A stretch of 64,000 nucleotides of DNA. Origin: a bacterium (GTDB lineage Bacteria > SZUA-79 > Acidulodesulfobacterales > Acidulodesulfobacteraceae). The stretch's first letter is position 1; each line of letters starts with the position of its first letter. Location: assembly GCA_021777135.1 (NCBI GenBank), contig JAJYDX010000004.1, positions 1 to 64,000 of the forward strand, given 5' to 3'. Shown here one piece after another: positions 25,760 to 34,980 of this stretch. The translations under genes were made by a program, and so were the position numbers. Under the pieces are notes generated by a model. It saw only the letters and a list, made by a program, of their open reading frames with translations, made no database searches and was not told where the DNA came from.

Positions 25760-25836
25760 GCGGGAATAGCTCAGTTGGCTAGAGCGTCAGCCTTCCAAGC
25801 TGAGGGTCGCGGGTTCGAATCCCGTTTCCCGCTCCA
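25760..25836 (+). tRNA. tRNA-Gly (TCC)
   Basis: Acceptor GCGGGAA pairs with TTCCCGC; the discriminator is T and CCA is encoded at 25834-25836. The anticodon loop CTTCCAA gives TCC, reading GGA and GGG glycine codons. Confidence 0.96.
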
Positions 25837-25853
25837 AATTTTATTGGTAAGAT

Positions 25854-25928
25854 GCCCATGTAGCTCAGTGGTGGAGCACTTCCTTGGTAAGGAAGAGGCC
25901 ATCGGTTCAATCCCGATCATGGGCTCCA
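25854..25928 (+). tRNA. tRNA-Thr (GGT)
   Basis: Acceptor GCCCATG pairs with CATGGGC, with T and encoded CCA at 25926-25928. The anticodon loop TTGGTAA carries GGT. It lies 43 bases before the first tuf gene and completes the Thr-Tyr-Gly-Thr cluster. Confidence 0.96.
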
Positions 25929-25958
25929 AAAATAAAAATAAAAATGATTAATTTTTCA

Positions 25959-27235
25959 TAGGAGGAACTAAATGTCCAAAGAGAAATTTGACAGATCTAA
26001 GCCACATGTCAACATAGGAACCATAGGTCACGTTGACCACGGCAAAACAACATTAACAGCTGCTATCACCAAGGTTCTTGCAAGAAAAGGACAGGCAACT
26101 TTCAAGTCATATGATCAGATAGACAATGCCCCGGAAGAAAGAGAAAGAGGCATAACGATTGCGACTTCCCATGTAGAGTATCAAACAGATAAAAGACACT
26201 ATGCTCACGTAGATTGCCCGGGTCATGCCGATTACGTAAAAAACATGATAACAGGAGCGGCCCAGATGGACGGAGCAATACTCGTTGTTTCCGCTGCAGA
26301 CGGTCCTATGCCTCAAACCCGCGAGCATATACTATTGGCGCGTCAGGTAGGAGTTCCCTATATAGTAGTATTTTTAAACAAGGTCGATATGGTTGACGAC
26401 CCGGAGCTTTTGGAACTTGTCGAACTCGAAGTAAGGGAGCTTTTAACATCCTATAATTTCCCGGGAGACACTGTTCCGGTAATAAAGGGCTCTGCTCTTA
26501 AAGCTCTTGAAACCGAAGGCGAAAATGAATGGACTCAAAAAATAGTCGATCTTATGAACGCGGTAGATGAATATATACCGGTTCCAAAAAGAGACGTGGA
26601 CAAACCGTTTCTTATGCCAGTAGAAGACGTCTTTTCTATATCCGGCAGAGGAACAGTCGCCACGGGCAGAGTCGAAAGAGGAATAGTAAAAGTCGGCGAA
26701 GAAGTAGAACTCGTAGGAATACTTCCAACATCCAAGACCGTCGTAACAGGCGTAGAAATGTTCAGGAAGCTTCTTGACGAAGGTCAGGCCGGAGACAACA
26801 TAGGCGTTCTTTTAAGAGGCAAGAAAAGAGAAGAAATAGAAAGAGGTATGGTTCTAGCTAAACCAGGTTCCATAACCCCTCATAAAAAGTTTAAAGTCGA
26901 AGCCTATATACTTACCAAAGAAGAAGGCGGACGTCACACTCCGTTCTTCAACGGCTATCGTCCCCAGTTTTATTTTAGGACTACCGACGTTACCGGAGTC
27001 TGCACACTGCCTGAAGGAATCGAAATGGTAATGCCAGGCGATAACGTTGCGATGACCGTAGAACTTATAACTCCAATAGCCGCAGAAAAAGAATTAAGGT
27101 TTGCTATAAGAGAAGGCGGTCATACTGTTGGAGCAGGCGTTATAACAGAGGTCATAGAGTAATTTAAATATAGAAAACATAGAAGGAGGACCGGTTTAAT
27201 CCTGTCCTCCAATAAAGCAAAGGGGTAATAGAAAA
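25959..27235 (+). repeat. Direct repeat copy 1 containing tuf and its 3' flank
   Basis: Identical to 42274-43550 by reading across both: it starts at the ribosome-binding site TAGGAGG, spans the whole tuf gene and ends 73 bases after its stop. The shared 3' flank holds a hairpin (GGAGGAC 27185-27191 with GTCCTCC 27204-27210) and an AAGGGG. Flanking bases differ on both sides. This pattern is expected from gene conversion between duplicate tuf genes. Confidence 0.9.
25972..27162 (+). CDS. tuf: Elongation factor Tu, copy 1
   Basis: The 396-residue GTPase has G1 GHVDHGKT (residues about 16-23), switch [10 protein letters not shown]3 DCPGHADY and G4 NKVDMVD, followed by the two beta-barrel domains that hold aminoacyl-tRNA. 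It delivers aminoacyl-tRNA to the ribosomal A site. AGGAGG precedes the ATG with optimal spacing. The protein is identical to that of copy 2 in the str operon. Here it sits downstream of four tRNAs and before rpmG, as tufB does in E. coli. Confidence 0.98.
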   Translation: MSKEKFDRSKPHVNIGTIGHVDHGKTTLTAAITKVLARKGQATFKSYDQIDNAPEERERGITIATSHVEYQTDKRHYAHVDCPGHADYVKNMITGAAQMDGAILVVSAADGPMPQTREHILLARQVGVPYIVVFLNKVDMVDDPELLELVELEVRELLTSYNFPGDTVPVIKGSALKALETEGENEWTQKIVDLMNAVDEYIPVPKRDVDKPFLMPVEDVFSISGRGTVATGRVERGIVKVGEEVELVGILPTSKTVVTGVEMFRKLLDEGQAGDNIGVLLRGKKREEIERGMVLAKPGSITPHKKFKVEAYILTKEEGGRHTPFFNGYRPQFYFRTTDVTGVCTLPEGIEMVMPGDNVAMTVELITPIAAEKELRFAIREGGHTVGAGVITEVIE

Positions 27236-27238
27236 ACA

Positions 27239-27388
27239 ATGAGAGAGATAATAACTTTGGCGTGCGGCGAATGTAAACAAAGAAACTATACTACGACAAA
27301 AAATAAAAAAATTTCATCTGAAAAGTTATCCGTAAAAAAATATTGCAAATTTTGTAAAACGCATACTGTGCATAAGGAAACGAAATAA
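27239..27388 (+). CDS. rpmG: 50S ribosomal protein L33
   Basis: The small 49-residue protein has CGEC (C9, C12) and CKFC (C36, C39), the zinc-binding form of L33. The start ATG at 27239 follows AAGGGG only at about 13 bases, a long spacing; that AAGGGG is part of the 3' flank shared with the second tuf. Gene order tuf-rpmG-tRNA-Trp-secE-nusG is standard. Confidence 0.93.
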   Translation: MREIITLACGECKQRNYTTTKNKKISSEKLSVKKYCKFCKTHTVHKETK

Positions 27389-27410
27389 TATTAATATTTG
27401 AATTTAAAAT

Positions 27411-27487
27411 AGGCCAGTAGCTCCAACGGCTAGAGCATCGGACTCCAAATCCGAGTGTTGGGGGTTCGAATCCCTCCTGGCCTGCCA
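27411..27487 (+). tRNA. tRNA-Trp (CCA)
   Basis: Acceptor AGGCCAG pairs with CTGGCCT, discriminator G, CCA encoded at 27485-27487. The anticodon loop CTCCAAA contains CCA. Lies between rpmG and secE as in many bacteria. Confidence 0.96.
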
Positions 27488-27535
27488 GCGTATTTTACTT
27501 TAATGAGAGAAGACATAAATACGGGAATAATAAAA

Positions 27536-27748
27536 ATGAAGAGCAATCCTGTTTTTGGTTTTATAAAAAAAGCAAAGCAGTATTTATATGAAGTAAGGTC
27601 TGAACTAGGAAAAATAGTATGGCCAGACAAGGATAAAGCTACGAAAACCACATACGTAGTAGTAATTTTTATAGTGCTTGTTACAGGCTTTCTGGGTGTT
27701 ATAGACGTCTTTTTTTCTAAAATATTTTCATATTTTTTTCAAATTTAA
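27536..27748 (+). CDS. secE: Preprotein translocase subunit SecE
   Basis: The frame is open back into tRNA-Trp, but ATG 27536 is preferred because GGGA lies nine bases upstream; an ATG at 27503 without an SD is the alternative and would add 11 residues. The 70-residue product has the amphipathic SecE segment EVRSELGKIVWPDK followed by one transmembrane helix (about 40-60). SecE clamps SecY in the Sec channel; SecY is encoded later in the window. Confidence 0.9.
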   Translation: MKSNPVFGFIKKAKQYLYEVRSELGKIVWPDKDKATKTTYVVVIFIVLVTGFLGVIDVFFSKIFSYFFQI

Positions 27749-27791
27749 TATCGATAGCAATATAAATTAAAATTATAAATTAAATAAATTA

Positions 27792-28427
27792 ATGAGCAAA
27801 GAAGAGCAAGAAAAAACGGAAGAAAACATTGAAGCCGGTTCAGAAATAAATTTAGCGGATAAAAGCGGCGGAAATAACGATGAAATTGACGAAATTCCTA
27901 AAAAATGGTATGTAGTTCATACCTATTCTGGTTTTGAGGATAATGTTAAGCTAGCCCTTGAAGAAAGAATTGCTTCGAGCGGCTTTAAAAAATATTTCGG
28001 CGATATAATCGTCCCCAAAGAAGATATAATAGAAAAAACACCTAAGGGCGGGAAAAAAAAGGTAAAAAGAAAATTTTTTCCGGGTTATATTTTCGTAAAA
28101 ATGAATGTAAATACAGATTCATGGCACCTGCTTAAAGCAACGCCTAAGGTTACAGGATTCGTCGGCGATCAATTAAACCCAATGCCGGTTGACGAGTCTG
28201 AGATGGAAAATATAGTAGCGCAAATTACGGAAGGCATCAAAAGACCTAAGGCCAAGATTGAATTTTCTAAAGGAGACGGTGTTAAAATTACGGAAGGTCC
28301 ATTTTCTGGTTTTAACGGCGTGATTAATGAAATAAAACCTGATAAGAGCAAGCTAGAAGTTCTTGTTTCAATATTTGGAAGAGCCACCCCGGTAGAATTA
28401 GATTTTACCCAAGTAGAAAGGAATTAA
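27792..28427 (+). CDS. nusG: Transcription termination/antitermination protein NusG
   Basis: The 211-residue protein has an acidic N-terminal extension of about 35 residues, the NGN domain beginning at KWYVVHTYSGFE (from about 36) with FFPGYIFVKM, and a C-terminal KOW domain containing FSKGDGVKITEGPFSGF. NusG binds the RNA polymerase clamp, reduces pausing and links to Rho or S10. It follows secE and precedes rplK in the conserved order. Confidence 0.96.
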   Translation: MSKEEQEKTEENIEAGSEINLADKSGGNNDEIDEIPKKWYVVHTYSGFEDNVKLALEERIASSGFKKYFGDIIVPKEDIIEKTPKGGKKKVKRKFFPGYIFVKMNVNTDSWHLLKATPKVTGFVGDQLNPMPVDESEMENIVAQITEGIKRPKAKIEFSKGDGVKITEGPFSGFNGVINEIKPDKSKLEVLVSIFGRATPVELDFTQVERN

Positions 28428-28465
28428 TTTGATTTATTAAAATAAATTATTAGAGGAAAAATATT

Positions 28466-28894
28466 ATGGCGGTTAAGAAAATTCAGGCTATGGTAAAATT
28501 ACAAATCGTAGGCGGTAAAGCTAATCCGGCTCCACCTGTCGGTCCTGCGCTTGGTCAGCATGGCGTTAATATAATGGAGTTTTGCAAGCAATTCAACGAG
28601 AAGACGAAATCTCAAGAAGGAACAGTAATACCGGTTGTACTAACAGTCTATGCAGACAGATCGTTCGATTTTATTTTAAAAACGCCGCCGGCCTCTGTTT
28701 TGCTTAAACAGTCCGCAGGCATAGAAAAAGGTTCCAAGGAACCGAACAAAAACAAAGTTGCAGTTTTAACTAAAGCGAAAATAATGGATATCGCAAAGCT
28801 TAAAATGCCAGATCTTAATGCTAATGAAATTGCTCCTGCGATGAAGATTATTGAAGGAACTGCCAGAAGCATGGGCATAGATATTAAAGATTAA
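28466..28894 (+). CDS. rplK: 50S ribosomal protein L11
   Basis: The 142-residue protein opens with the flexible N-terminal domain containing [20 protein letters not shown], and the C-terminal rRNA-binding domain with a TARSMGI end. L11 forms the GTPase-associated centre with the L10-L12 stalk. AGAGGAAAA precedes the ATG. First gene of an rplKAJL set. Confidence 0.97.
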   Translation: MAVKKIQAMVKLQIVGGKANPAPPVGPALGQHGVNIMEFCKQFNEKTKSQEGTVIPVVLTVYADRSFDFILKTPPASVLLKQSAGIEKGSKEPNKNKVAVLTKAKIMDIAKLKMPDLNANEIAPAMKIIEGTARSMGIDIKD

Positions 28895-28918
28895 ATACTA
28901 TAAGGAGACGATACGGAT

Positions 28919-29626
28919 ATGAAAAAAAGAGGAAAAAAATATATTGATGCATTAAAAAAAGCCGAAATCGATAATAAAAATTTTTCATTAGAAGATGCTT
29001 TCAATATAGTTGTCGATACTCATCACGTAAAATTTGACGAGTCCGTTGATGTTGCAATAAATCTTGGAATAGATGTTAAAAAGAACGACCAACAAGTTAG
29101 AGGTTCAGTCCTGTTGCCTCATGGAACAGGTAAAGAGGTTAAGATTCTTGTTTTCGCCAAGGGCGAAAAAGAACGCGAAGCCCTAGCCGCCGGAGCCGAT
29201 TATGTCGGACAGGAAGATATGATTACAAAAGTTCAGCAGGGATTTATGGATTTTAATAGAGTGGTTGCAACGCCCGATATTATGGCAAGCGTAGGAAAGC
29301 TTGGTAAAATATTAGGCCCAAGAGGATTAATGCCAAACCCTAAAGTAGGCACCGTTACTTTTGAAGTAGGCAAAATAGTAAAAGAACTAAAAGAGGGTAA
29401 AATTGAATTCAAAGCTGAAAAGAATGGAATTTTGCAAGCATCTATCGGTAAAGTTTCGTTTGGACAGTCTAAACTCAAAGAAAATTTTATAGCTCTTATA
29501 GAAACTATAAATAGATTAAAACCAGCTTCGAGCAAAGGCGTATATGTTAAGAAAGTATCTTTATCTTCCACTATGGGTTTAGGAGTCAGCGTAGATACTC
29601 TTAAATTGAGAAATAATTTGATATAA
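28919..29626 (+). CDS. rplA: 50S ribosomal protein L1
   Basis: The 235-residue protein is standard L1 length, with the conserved GPRGLMPNPKVGTV segment and a C-terminal SSTMGLG block. It forms the L1 stalk that handles exiting tRNA and commonly represses its own operon by binding its mRNA. It follows rplK by 24 bp; a structured leader separates it from rplJ. Confidence 0.97.
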   Translation: MKKRGKKYIDALKKAEIDNKNFSLEDAFNIVVDTHHVKFDESVDVAINLGIDVKKNDQQVRGSVLLPHGTGKEVKILVFAKGEKEREALAAGADYVGQEDMITKVQQGFMDFNRVVATPDIMASVGKLGKILGPRGLMPNPKVGTVTFEVGKIVKELKEGKIEFKAEKNGILQASIGKVSFGQSKLKENFIALIETINRLKPASSKGVYVKKVSLSSTMGLGVSVDTLKLRNNLI

Positions 29627-29652
29627 AAAAAATAATATAAAAAATTTAATAT

Positions 29653-29748
29653 CGTCAATGACGGCAGGTATATAAATCCTGCCCAGACAGAAAGAGCCTT
29701 ATTATCCCGATTTTCTTTTAAATTGCTCTTGTTTTGGTTTTATTGACG
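29653..29748 (+). promoter_or_regulatory. L10 leader-like autoregulatory RNA
   Basis: Between rplA and rplJ, CGTCAAT (29653-29659) is perfectly complementary to ATTGACG (29742-29748) and would close a multi-branch structure. Inside are a GGCAGG/CCTGCC hairpin (29663-29683) and AAGAGC/GCTCTT pairing (29692-29697 with 29725-29730). Placement and architecture fit the L10 leader, where the L10-(L12) complex binds and represses rplJL translation. Confidence 0.75.
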
Positions 29749-29787
29749 TATTAGAAAAAATTTAAAAGAAAGGAGGGGAGAAAAAAA

Positions 29788-30306
29788 TTGAAAAAAGAAA
29801 GGAAGAATCAAGAGATTGAATCTCTAAAACATAACCTTGAAACCAATCAGGCGCTTTTTATAAGCAAATATCAAGGATTAAATGTTGAAAAATTCAGTCT
29901 TTTAAGAAGGCAAATGCGCGGTACCGGGGCATTGCTTAAAGTATTTAAGAATACGTTAAGCAAAATTGCTTTTAAGCAGACTTATGCCGAGTCTCTTTCG
30001 GAATTTTTAGACGGACCTAATTTTCTTATATTTACAAATGATCCGCTTGCCGGTTCAAAAGTGCTGTCTAAGTTTGCTCAGGAAAATCCGGATAATATTG
30101 AAATTAAGGCCGGTTTTTACCAAACGGTTCTCGATAAGAGCGCAATTATTACGCTTGCCACACTGCCCACGAAAGATGTTTTAATTGCAAGATTTATGTC
30201 TGTTATTAAATCGCCTGAAATTCGCTTAGTTTTCACCTTGAAATCGCCTGTAATAAAATTAATCAGGACGCTTCAGGCAGTAGAAGCTACAAAAACTGCC
30301 GCATAG
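29788..30306 (+). CDS. rplJ: 50S ribosomal protein L10
   Basis: The 172-residue protein starts at TTG with a strong AGGAGGGG upstream. It shows the L10 N-terminal domain (FISKYQGLNVEKFSLLRRQMR, KVFKNTLSKIA) and a C-terminal helix that anchors L7/L12 dimers. It forms the stalk base and probably controls its own translation through the preceding leader. Confidence 0.96.
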   Translation: MKKERKNQEIESLKHNLETNQALFISKYQGLNVEKFSLLRRQMRGTGALLKVFKNTLSKIAFKQTYAESLSEFLDGPNFLIFTNDPLAGSKVLSKFAQENPDNIEIKAGFYQTVLDKSAIITLATLPTKDVLIARFMSVIKSPEIRLVFTLKSPVIKLIRTLQAVEATKTAA

Positions 30307-30374
30307 GCTAAATTTAAATTAATCCAAATAACATTTAACTTTTAAATATTATTAATATTATCGGAGGAAAAATA

Positions 30375-30764
30375 ATGGCTATAACAAAAGAAGATGTTTT
30401 AAATTATATTGAAAATGTTTCTATAATTGAATTAAACGATTTAATAAAAGCAATTGAAGAAAAATTCGGCGTCAAGGCTGATCAATTCGCTATGGCGGCA
30501 CCTGCCGGCGGCGGTGCTGGAGCTGCGGCTGCACCTGCGCAAGCTGAAGAAAAAAGCGAATTTGATGTTATCCTTGCAAATGCCGGAGCAAATAAAATTC
30601 AGGTTATTAAGGTAGTTAGAGAGCTTACCAGTCTTGGATTAAAAGAAGCTAAAGATTTAGTTGATGGCGCTCCTAAACCTGTAAAAACAGGAGTCAATAA
30701 AGAAGATGCCGAAAAAATGAAAGTTAAGCTTGAAGAAGTCGGCGCTACCGTTGAGGTTAAATAA
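30375..30764 (+). CDS. rplL: 50S ribosomal protein L7/L12
   Basis: The 129-residue protein has an N-terminal dimerisation helix, an Ala/Gly-rich hinge at about 40-57 ([14 protein letters not shown]) and the conserved C-terminal factor-binding domain with [12 protein letters not shown] and [13 protein letters not shown]. It recruits translation GTPases. GGAGG precedes the ATG, and rplJ lies 68 bp upstream. Confidence 0.98.
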   Translation: MAITKEDVLNYIENVSIIELNDLIKAIEEKFGVKADQFAMAAPAGGGAGAAAAPAQAEEKSEFDVILANAGANKIQVIKVVRELTSLGLKEAKDLVDGAPKPVKTGVNKEDAEKMKVKLEEVGATVEVK

Positions 30765-30813
30765 ATTAAATTATAATTCTATTTAAGTTATAAAAACGGG
30801 AGTTTAAATTTAA

Positions 30814-33800
30814 ATGTCAAAAGCAAAAACGGAATTAAATATAGAAAGTAATAATCCAATAATTTTAAGAAAGAATTTCTCTAAAATTAAGAAGGTCATA
30901 GACAATCCAAACCTACTTGAAGTCCAGAGAAAATCATACGAAAGATTTTTACAAAAAGATTTGCCCCAGGACAAAAGATTGAATAACGGTTTAGAAGGCG
31001 TATTCAAATCTGTATTTCCTATAGAGGGTCTCAATAAAAATTTTTCTTTAGAATTTAAAGGTTATACTATTGGAGAGCCGAAATATAGCATATTTGAATG
31101 TAAACAGAAAGGACAAACCTACAGTTCTTCACTTAAAGTCCTTTTCGATCTTGTAACATTTGAGCCTAATATCAATCAGAGCGACAAAGATTACCAAAAG
31201 GATATTAAGGATATTAAGGAACAGGAGATATATTTCGGCGAAATTCCGTTAATGACGCATAACGGCTCTTTTGTTATAAACGGAATAGAAAGAGTTATCG
31301 TAAGTCAATTACAAAGGTCGCCCGGAGTTTTTTACGACAGCGACAAAATAAGAAGCCATGCGCAGGGTAAACCTTTTTACACTGCCAGGATTATACCTTA
31401 CAGAGGCTCATGGTTAGATTTTGAGTTCGATCAAAGGGATATGGTTTTTGTTAGAATTGACAGAAAGAGAAAATTTCCGGCTACAATATTACTTAAAGCT
31501 GTGGGATATTCAAAAGAAGATATTCTTGGTAGTTTTTATCAGATAGAAACATTTAGAATTCAAGACGGCAAATATTTTAGGAAAATGCCAAAAGATTTCC
31601 TGATTTTTACCAAGGCGCATGAAGATATTGTAAATCCTAAAACCGGAGAAGTTTTAATCAAAAAAAATAGAAGGATTACAAAACATCTTATAAATAAACT
31701 TGAAGAAGCAGGCATTGAATTTTTACCATGTGACGAGTCAGACATTATAGGAAAATATCTTGTCGAGAATGTAAGCAAAGGTAAAGAAATAATTTCAAAA
31801 TCCACTCATGTTGTAACACAGACGCTATTAGAGTCGTTCAATAGCATAGGATTAAATGAGTTTAAAGTATATTTTATAGACAACATAAATGTTTCTTCCT
31901 CGGTCCTTGAGACTATTCTGGCTGATAAGGTGAATACTAAGGAAGAAGCAATTATTGATATTTATAAAAGGATGAGGCCAGGTGAACCACCGAATTTAAC
32001 ATCGGCCACGTCTTATTTTGAAAATATGTTTTTTAATGCTGAAAGATATGATCTTTCGGAAGTAGGAAGATTAAAGATTAACAATAAGTTAAATCTTAAT
32101 AAGAGCCTGAATGACAGAGTATTATCTCCTGACGATATTTTGAACGTTTTAAAATACTTAATGGAACTAAAGGATGGCAGAGGCTCAATTGACGATATAG
32201 ACCACTTAGGCAACAGGAGAGTAAAGTCGGTAGGAGAACTCCTGGAAAATCAGTTCAGGATAGGTCTAGTTAGAATGGAAAGGGCCATTAAAGAAAGAAT
32301 GACTGTTCAAAAGCTTGATTCTCTAATGCCAAATGATTTAATAAATCCCAAGCCTGTAAATTCTTTAATGAAAGAATTTTTTGGTAGAAGCCAGTTGTCC
32401 CAGTTTATGGACCAAACAAATCCTCTTTCTGAAGTTACTCATAAGAGAAGACTTTCTGCTTTGGGACCCGGAGGTTTAACAAGGGAAAGGGCCGGATTTG
32501 AAGTTAGAGACGTTCATCCAACCCACTATGGAAGAATATGCCCGATTGAAACACCTGAAGGTCCTAATATTGGACTTATCGCTTCTCTTTCGTCTTACGC
32601 AAGGGTTAACGAATACGGGTTTATTGAAACGCCTTACAGAAAAGTAAGAGTTGCCGAAAGCGGTGCCGAAGTAACTAATGATGTAGATTTTTTAACGGCC
32701 ATGGAAGAGGAAAAATATGTTATAGCTCAGGCTAACGCCGAAATCGATAAGAACGGCTATCTCAAGCACGAGCTTATTCCTGTTAGGAGAAGCGGAGAAA
32801 CCGTAATGGTTTATCCTAATGAAGTCGATTATATAGACGTTTCTCCAATGCAGCTTGTGTCTGTTGCGACGTCGTTGATTCCGTTTCTTGAGAATGATGA
32901 CGCCAATCGAGCCCTTATGGGATCAAATATGCAAAGACAAGCAGTGCCTTTATTGATGCCGGACCCGCCTATTATAGGAACCGGTATAGAAAGAATAGTA
33001 GCTAAAGATTCTGGTGTTTGCATAACCGCCAATCAAAGCGGTACTATCAGTTATGTTGATTCTAATAAAATTATAATAACCGCCGATGCGGACGACTCGA
33101 ATGCTGGCGGAGGAATTAGCCATGAGTACGACCTTGTAAAGTTTCAAAGGTCAAATCAAAATACTTGCCTTAATCAAAGACCGCTAGTTAAGGTAGGGGA
33201 AAAAGTCGTTTCTGGTCAAATTATTGCAGATGGAACTTCGACTAAAGACGGCGAACTAGCTCTCGGCCATAATGTTCTCGTCGCATTTATGCCATGGAAC
33301 GGTTACAACTTTGAAGATTCAATATTAGTAAGCGAGAAATTATTGCACGAAGACGCTTTTACCTCAATTCATATTGAAGAATTTGAAGTAGCATGTAGGG
33401 AAACAAAATCAGGCAAGGAAGAAATAACATCAGATATTCCCAATATAAGCGAAGATGCCCTAAAGAATTTAGATGAAAACGGAGTCATAAGGATAGGTGC
33501 GGAAGTTAAGGCTCAGGATATATTAGTTGGAAAGGTTACGCCAAAAGGCGAAACAGTTCTTACGCCGGAAGAAAAACTATTAAGGGCAATATTCGGAGAA
33601 AAAGCAAAAGAAGTAAAAGATACGTCTTTAAGAGTGCCGCCAGGGGTTTCTGGCGTAGTAGTCGATATAAGGATGTTTTCTAGAAAAGGGATTGAAAAAG
33701 ATTTTAGGGAAAAAGAAATAGAGGATAGCGAAGTTGCCAATTTTATAAGAGAACTGGAAGAAAAACAGCAGTCTGTTTTAAATAACTCTCTTCAAAAGAT

Positions 33801-34980
33801 GAGGCACCTGATAATCAATAAAAAATCCAAAGCTAATATAACCTTATCATCCGGCCATAAGCCTGTTAATATTAAAAAAGGCGACATCATTAATGAGAAT
33901 ACAGCTTTAAAATTATCTAAAGACGACATATTCAATTTAGAATTTGAAGGCAATGCAAAAAATCTTTATGACAAGTTAAAGAAAATAGATGACGAATCTA
34001 TGGAAGACGTCGATTTATTAAAATCTTATTATGAAGATAAAATAGAAAGAATACAAAGAGGAGACGAGCTCCCACCCGGTGTTCTTAAAACTATAAAAGT
34101 TTATATTGCTATTAAAAGAAGATTGTCGGTCGGCGATAAAATGGCTGGAAGGCATGGAAATAAAGGCGTAGTGTCCAGAATACTGCCGGTTAACGATATG
34201 CCGTTTATGAAAGACGGCAGGATAGTGGATATGGTTTTGAACCCGTTGGGCGTTCCGTCCAGAATGAACGTGGGTCAAGTACTTGAGGTCCATTTAGGTT
34301 GGGCGGCTCATAATCTTGCCATTCAGATAAACAAAATAATAGAAGATAATTTTGGTCCTGAAGCTGTAAGACGTAAATTGCTTGAAATATTCAGCGAGCC
34401 AACGATGATTCATTTTATTAAAGAATTAAAAGATGAAGAAGTTATAGAATTCGCCAAAAAATATAAGAAAGGCGTTTATATGGCGACTCCCGTCTTTGAC
34501 GGCGCAAAAGAAAGCGATATAAAAAATTATCTTAAGTTATCAGGTGTTGAAGAAACAGGACAGGTTACGTTATTTGACGGAAGAACTGGAGAAGCTTTTG
34601 ACAGAAAGGTTACAGTTGGTATTATGTATATGTTGAAATTGCATCATTTGGTTGACGATAAGATACATGCAAGATCTACAGGTCCATATTCCTTAGTTAC
34701 TCAACAGCCTCTTGGAGGAAAAGCGCAATTTGGAGGACAGAGACTTGGAGAGATGGAGGTATGGGCGATGGAAGCATACGGCGCAGCGCATACGCTGCAG
34801 GAATTTCTTACGGTTAAGTCCGATGATTCGGTCGGCAGGACAAGAATGTATGAATCAATCGTAAAAGGTGATACTTCGTTTAAGGTCGGTTTGCCGGAAT
34901 CATTTAACGTTCTTATTAAAGAATTACAAAGCCTTTGCCTCAACGTAGAGCTATTAAAGGAGGGAGAAAATGTCGTTTGA
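30814..34980 (+). CDS. rpoB: DNA-directed RNA polymerase subunit beta
   Basis: The 1388-residue beta subunit carries the rifampicin cluster SQLSQFMDQ at 526-534, with the D, H and S positions of the sensitive form, then [16 protein letters not shown] and [14 protein letters not shown]. The C-terminal part has [15 protein letters not shown] and [14 protein letters not shown] moderately long insert around residues 955-1080 ([11 protein letters not shown] region) corresponds to the lineage-specific beta insert seen in proteobacteria. It overlaps rpoC by 11 bp and supplies the rpoC ribosome-binding site. Confidence 0.98.
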   Translation: MSKAKTELNIESNNPIILRKNFSKIKKVIDNPNLLEVQRKSYERFLQKDLPQDKRLNNGLEGVFKSVFPIEGLNKNFSLEFKGYTIGEPKYSIFECKQKGQTYSSSLKVLFDLVTFEPNINQSDKDYQKDIKDIKEQEIYFGEIPLMTHNGSFVINGIERVIVSQLQRSPGVFYDSDKIRSHAQGKPFYTARIIPYRGSWLDFEFDQRDMVFVRIDRKRKFPATILLKAVGYSKEDILGSFYQIETFRIQDGKYFRKMPKDFLIFTKAHEDIVNPKTGEVLIKKNRRITKHLINKLEEAGIEFLPCDESDIIGKYLVENVSKGKEIISKSTHVVTQTLLESFNSIGLNEFKVYFIDNINVSSSVLETILADKVNTKEEAIIDIYKRMRPGEPPNLTSATSYFENMFFNAERYDLSEVGRLKINNKLNLNKSLNDRVLSPDDILNVLKYLMELKDGRGSIDDIDHLGNRRVKSVGELLENQFRIGLVRMERAIKERMTVQKLDSLMPNDLINPKPVNSLMKEFFGRSQLSQFMDQTNPLSEVTHKRRLSALGPGGLTRERAGFEVRDVHPTHYGRICPIETPEGPNIGLIASLSSYARVNEYGFIETPYRKVRVAESGAEVTNDVDFLTAMEEEKYVIAQANAEIDKNGYLKHELIPVRRSGETVMVYPNEVDYIDVSPMQLVSVATSLIPFLENDDANRALMGSNMQRQAVPLLMPDPPIIGTGIERIVAKDSGVCITANQSGTISYVDSNKIIITADADDSNAGGGISHEYDLVKFQRSNQNTCLNQRPLVKVGEKVVSGQIIADGTSTKDGELALGHNVLVAFMPWNGYNFEDSILVSEKLLHEDAFTSIHIEEFEVACRETKSGKEEITSDIPNISEDALKNLDENGVIRIGAEVKAQDILVGKVTPKGETVLTPEEKLLRAIFGEKAKEVKDTSLRVPPGVSGVVVDIRMFSRKGIEKDFREKEIEDSEVANFIRELEEKQQSVLNNSLQKMRHLIINKKSKANITLSSGHKPVNIKKGDIINENTALKLSKDDIFNLEFEGNAKNLYDKLKKIDDESMEDVDLLKSYYEDKIERIQRGDELPPGVLKTIKVYIAIKRRLSVGDKMAGRHGNKGVVSRILPVNDMPFMKDGRIVDMVLNPLGVPSRMNVGQVLEVHLGWAAHNLAIQINKIIEDNFGPEAVRRKLLEIFSEPTMIHFIKELKDEEVIEFAKKYKKGVYMATPVFDGAKESDIKNYLKLSGVEETGQVTLFDGRTGEAFDRKVTVGIMYMLKLHHLVDDKIHARSTGPYSLVTQQPLGGKAQFGGQRLGEMEVWAMEAYGAAHTLQEFLTVKSDDSVGRTRMYESIVKGDTSFKVGLPESFNVLIKELQSLCLNVELLKEGENVV

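Noticed and set aside
26107-26328. Antisense reading frames inside both tuf copies
   Set aside because: They are repeated only because tuf is repeated; no ribosome-binding site and no recognisable protein.
27185-27210. Intrinsic terminator after tuf
   Set aside because: The stem is good but is followed by AATAAAGC and not a U-tract, and genes continue in the same direction in both copies.
27455-27535. N-terminal extension of SecE running into tRNA-Trp
   Set aside because: It would overlap the tRNA gene, lacks an SD and the residues are not SecE-like.
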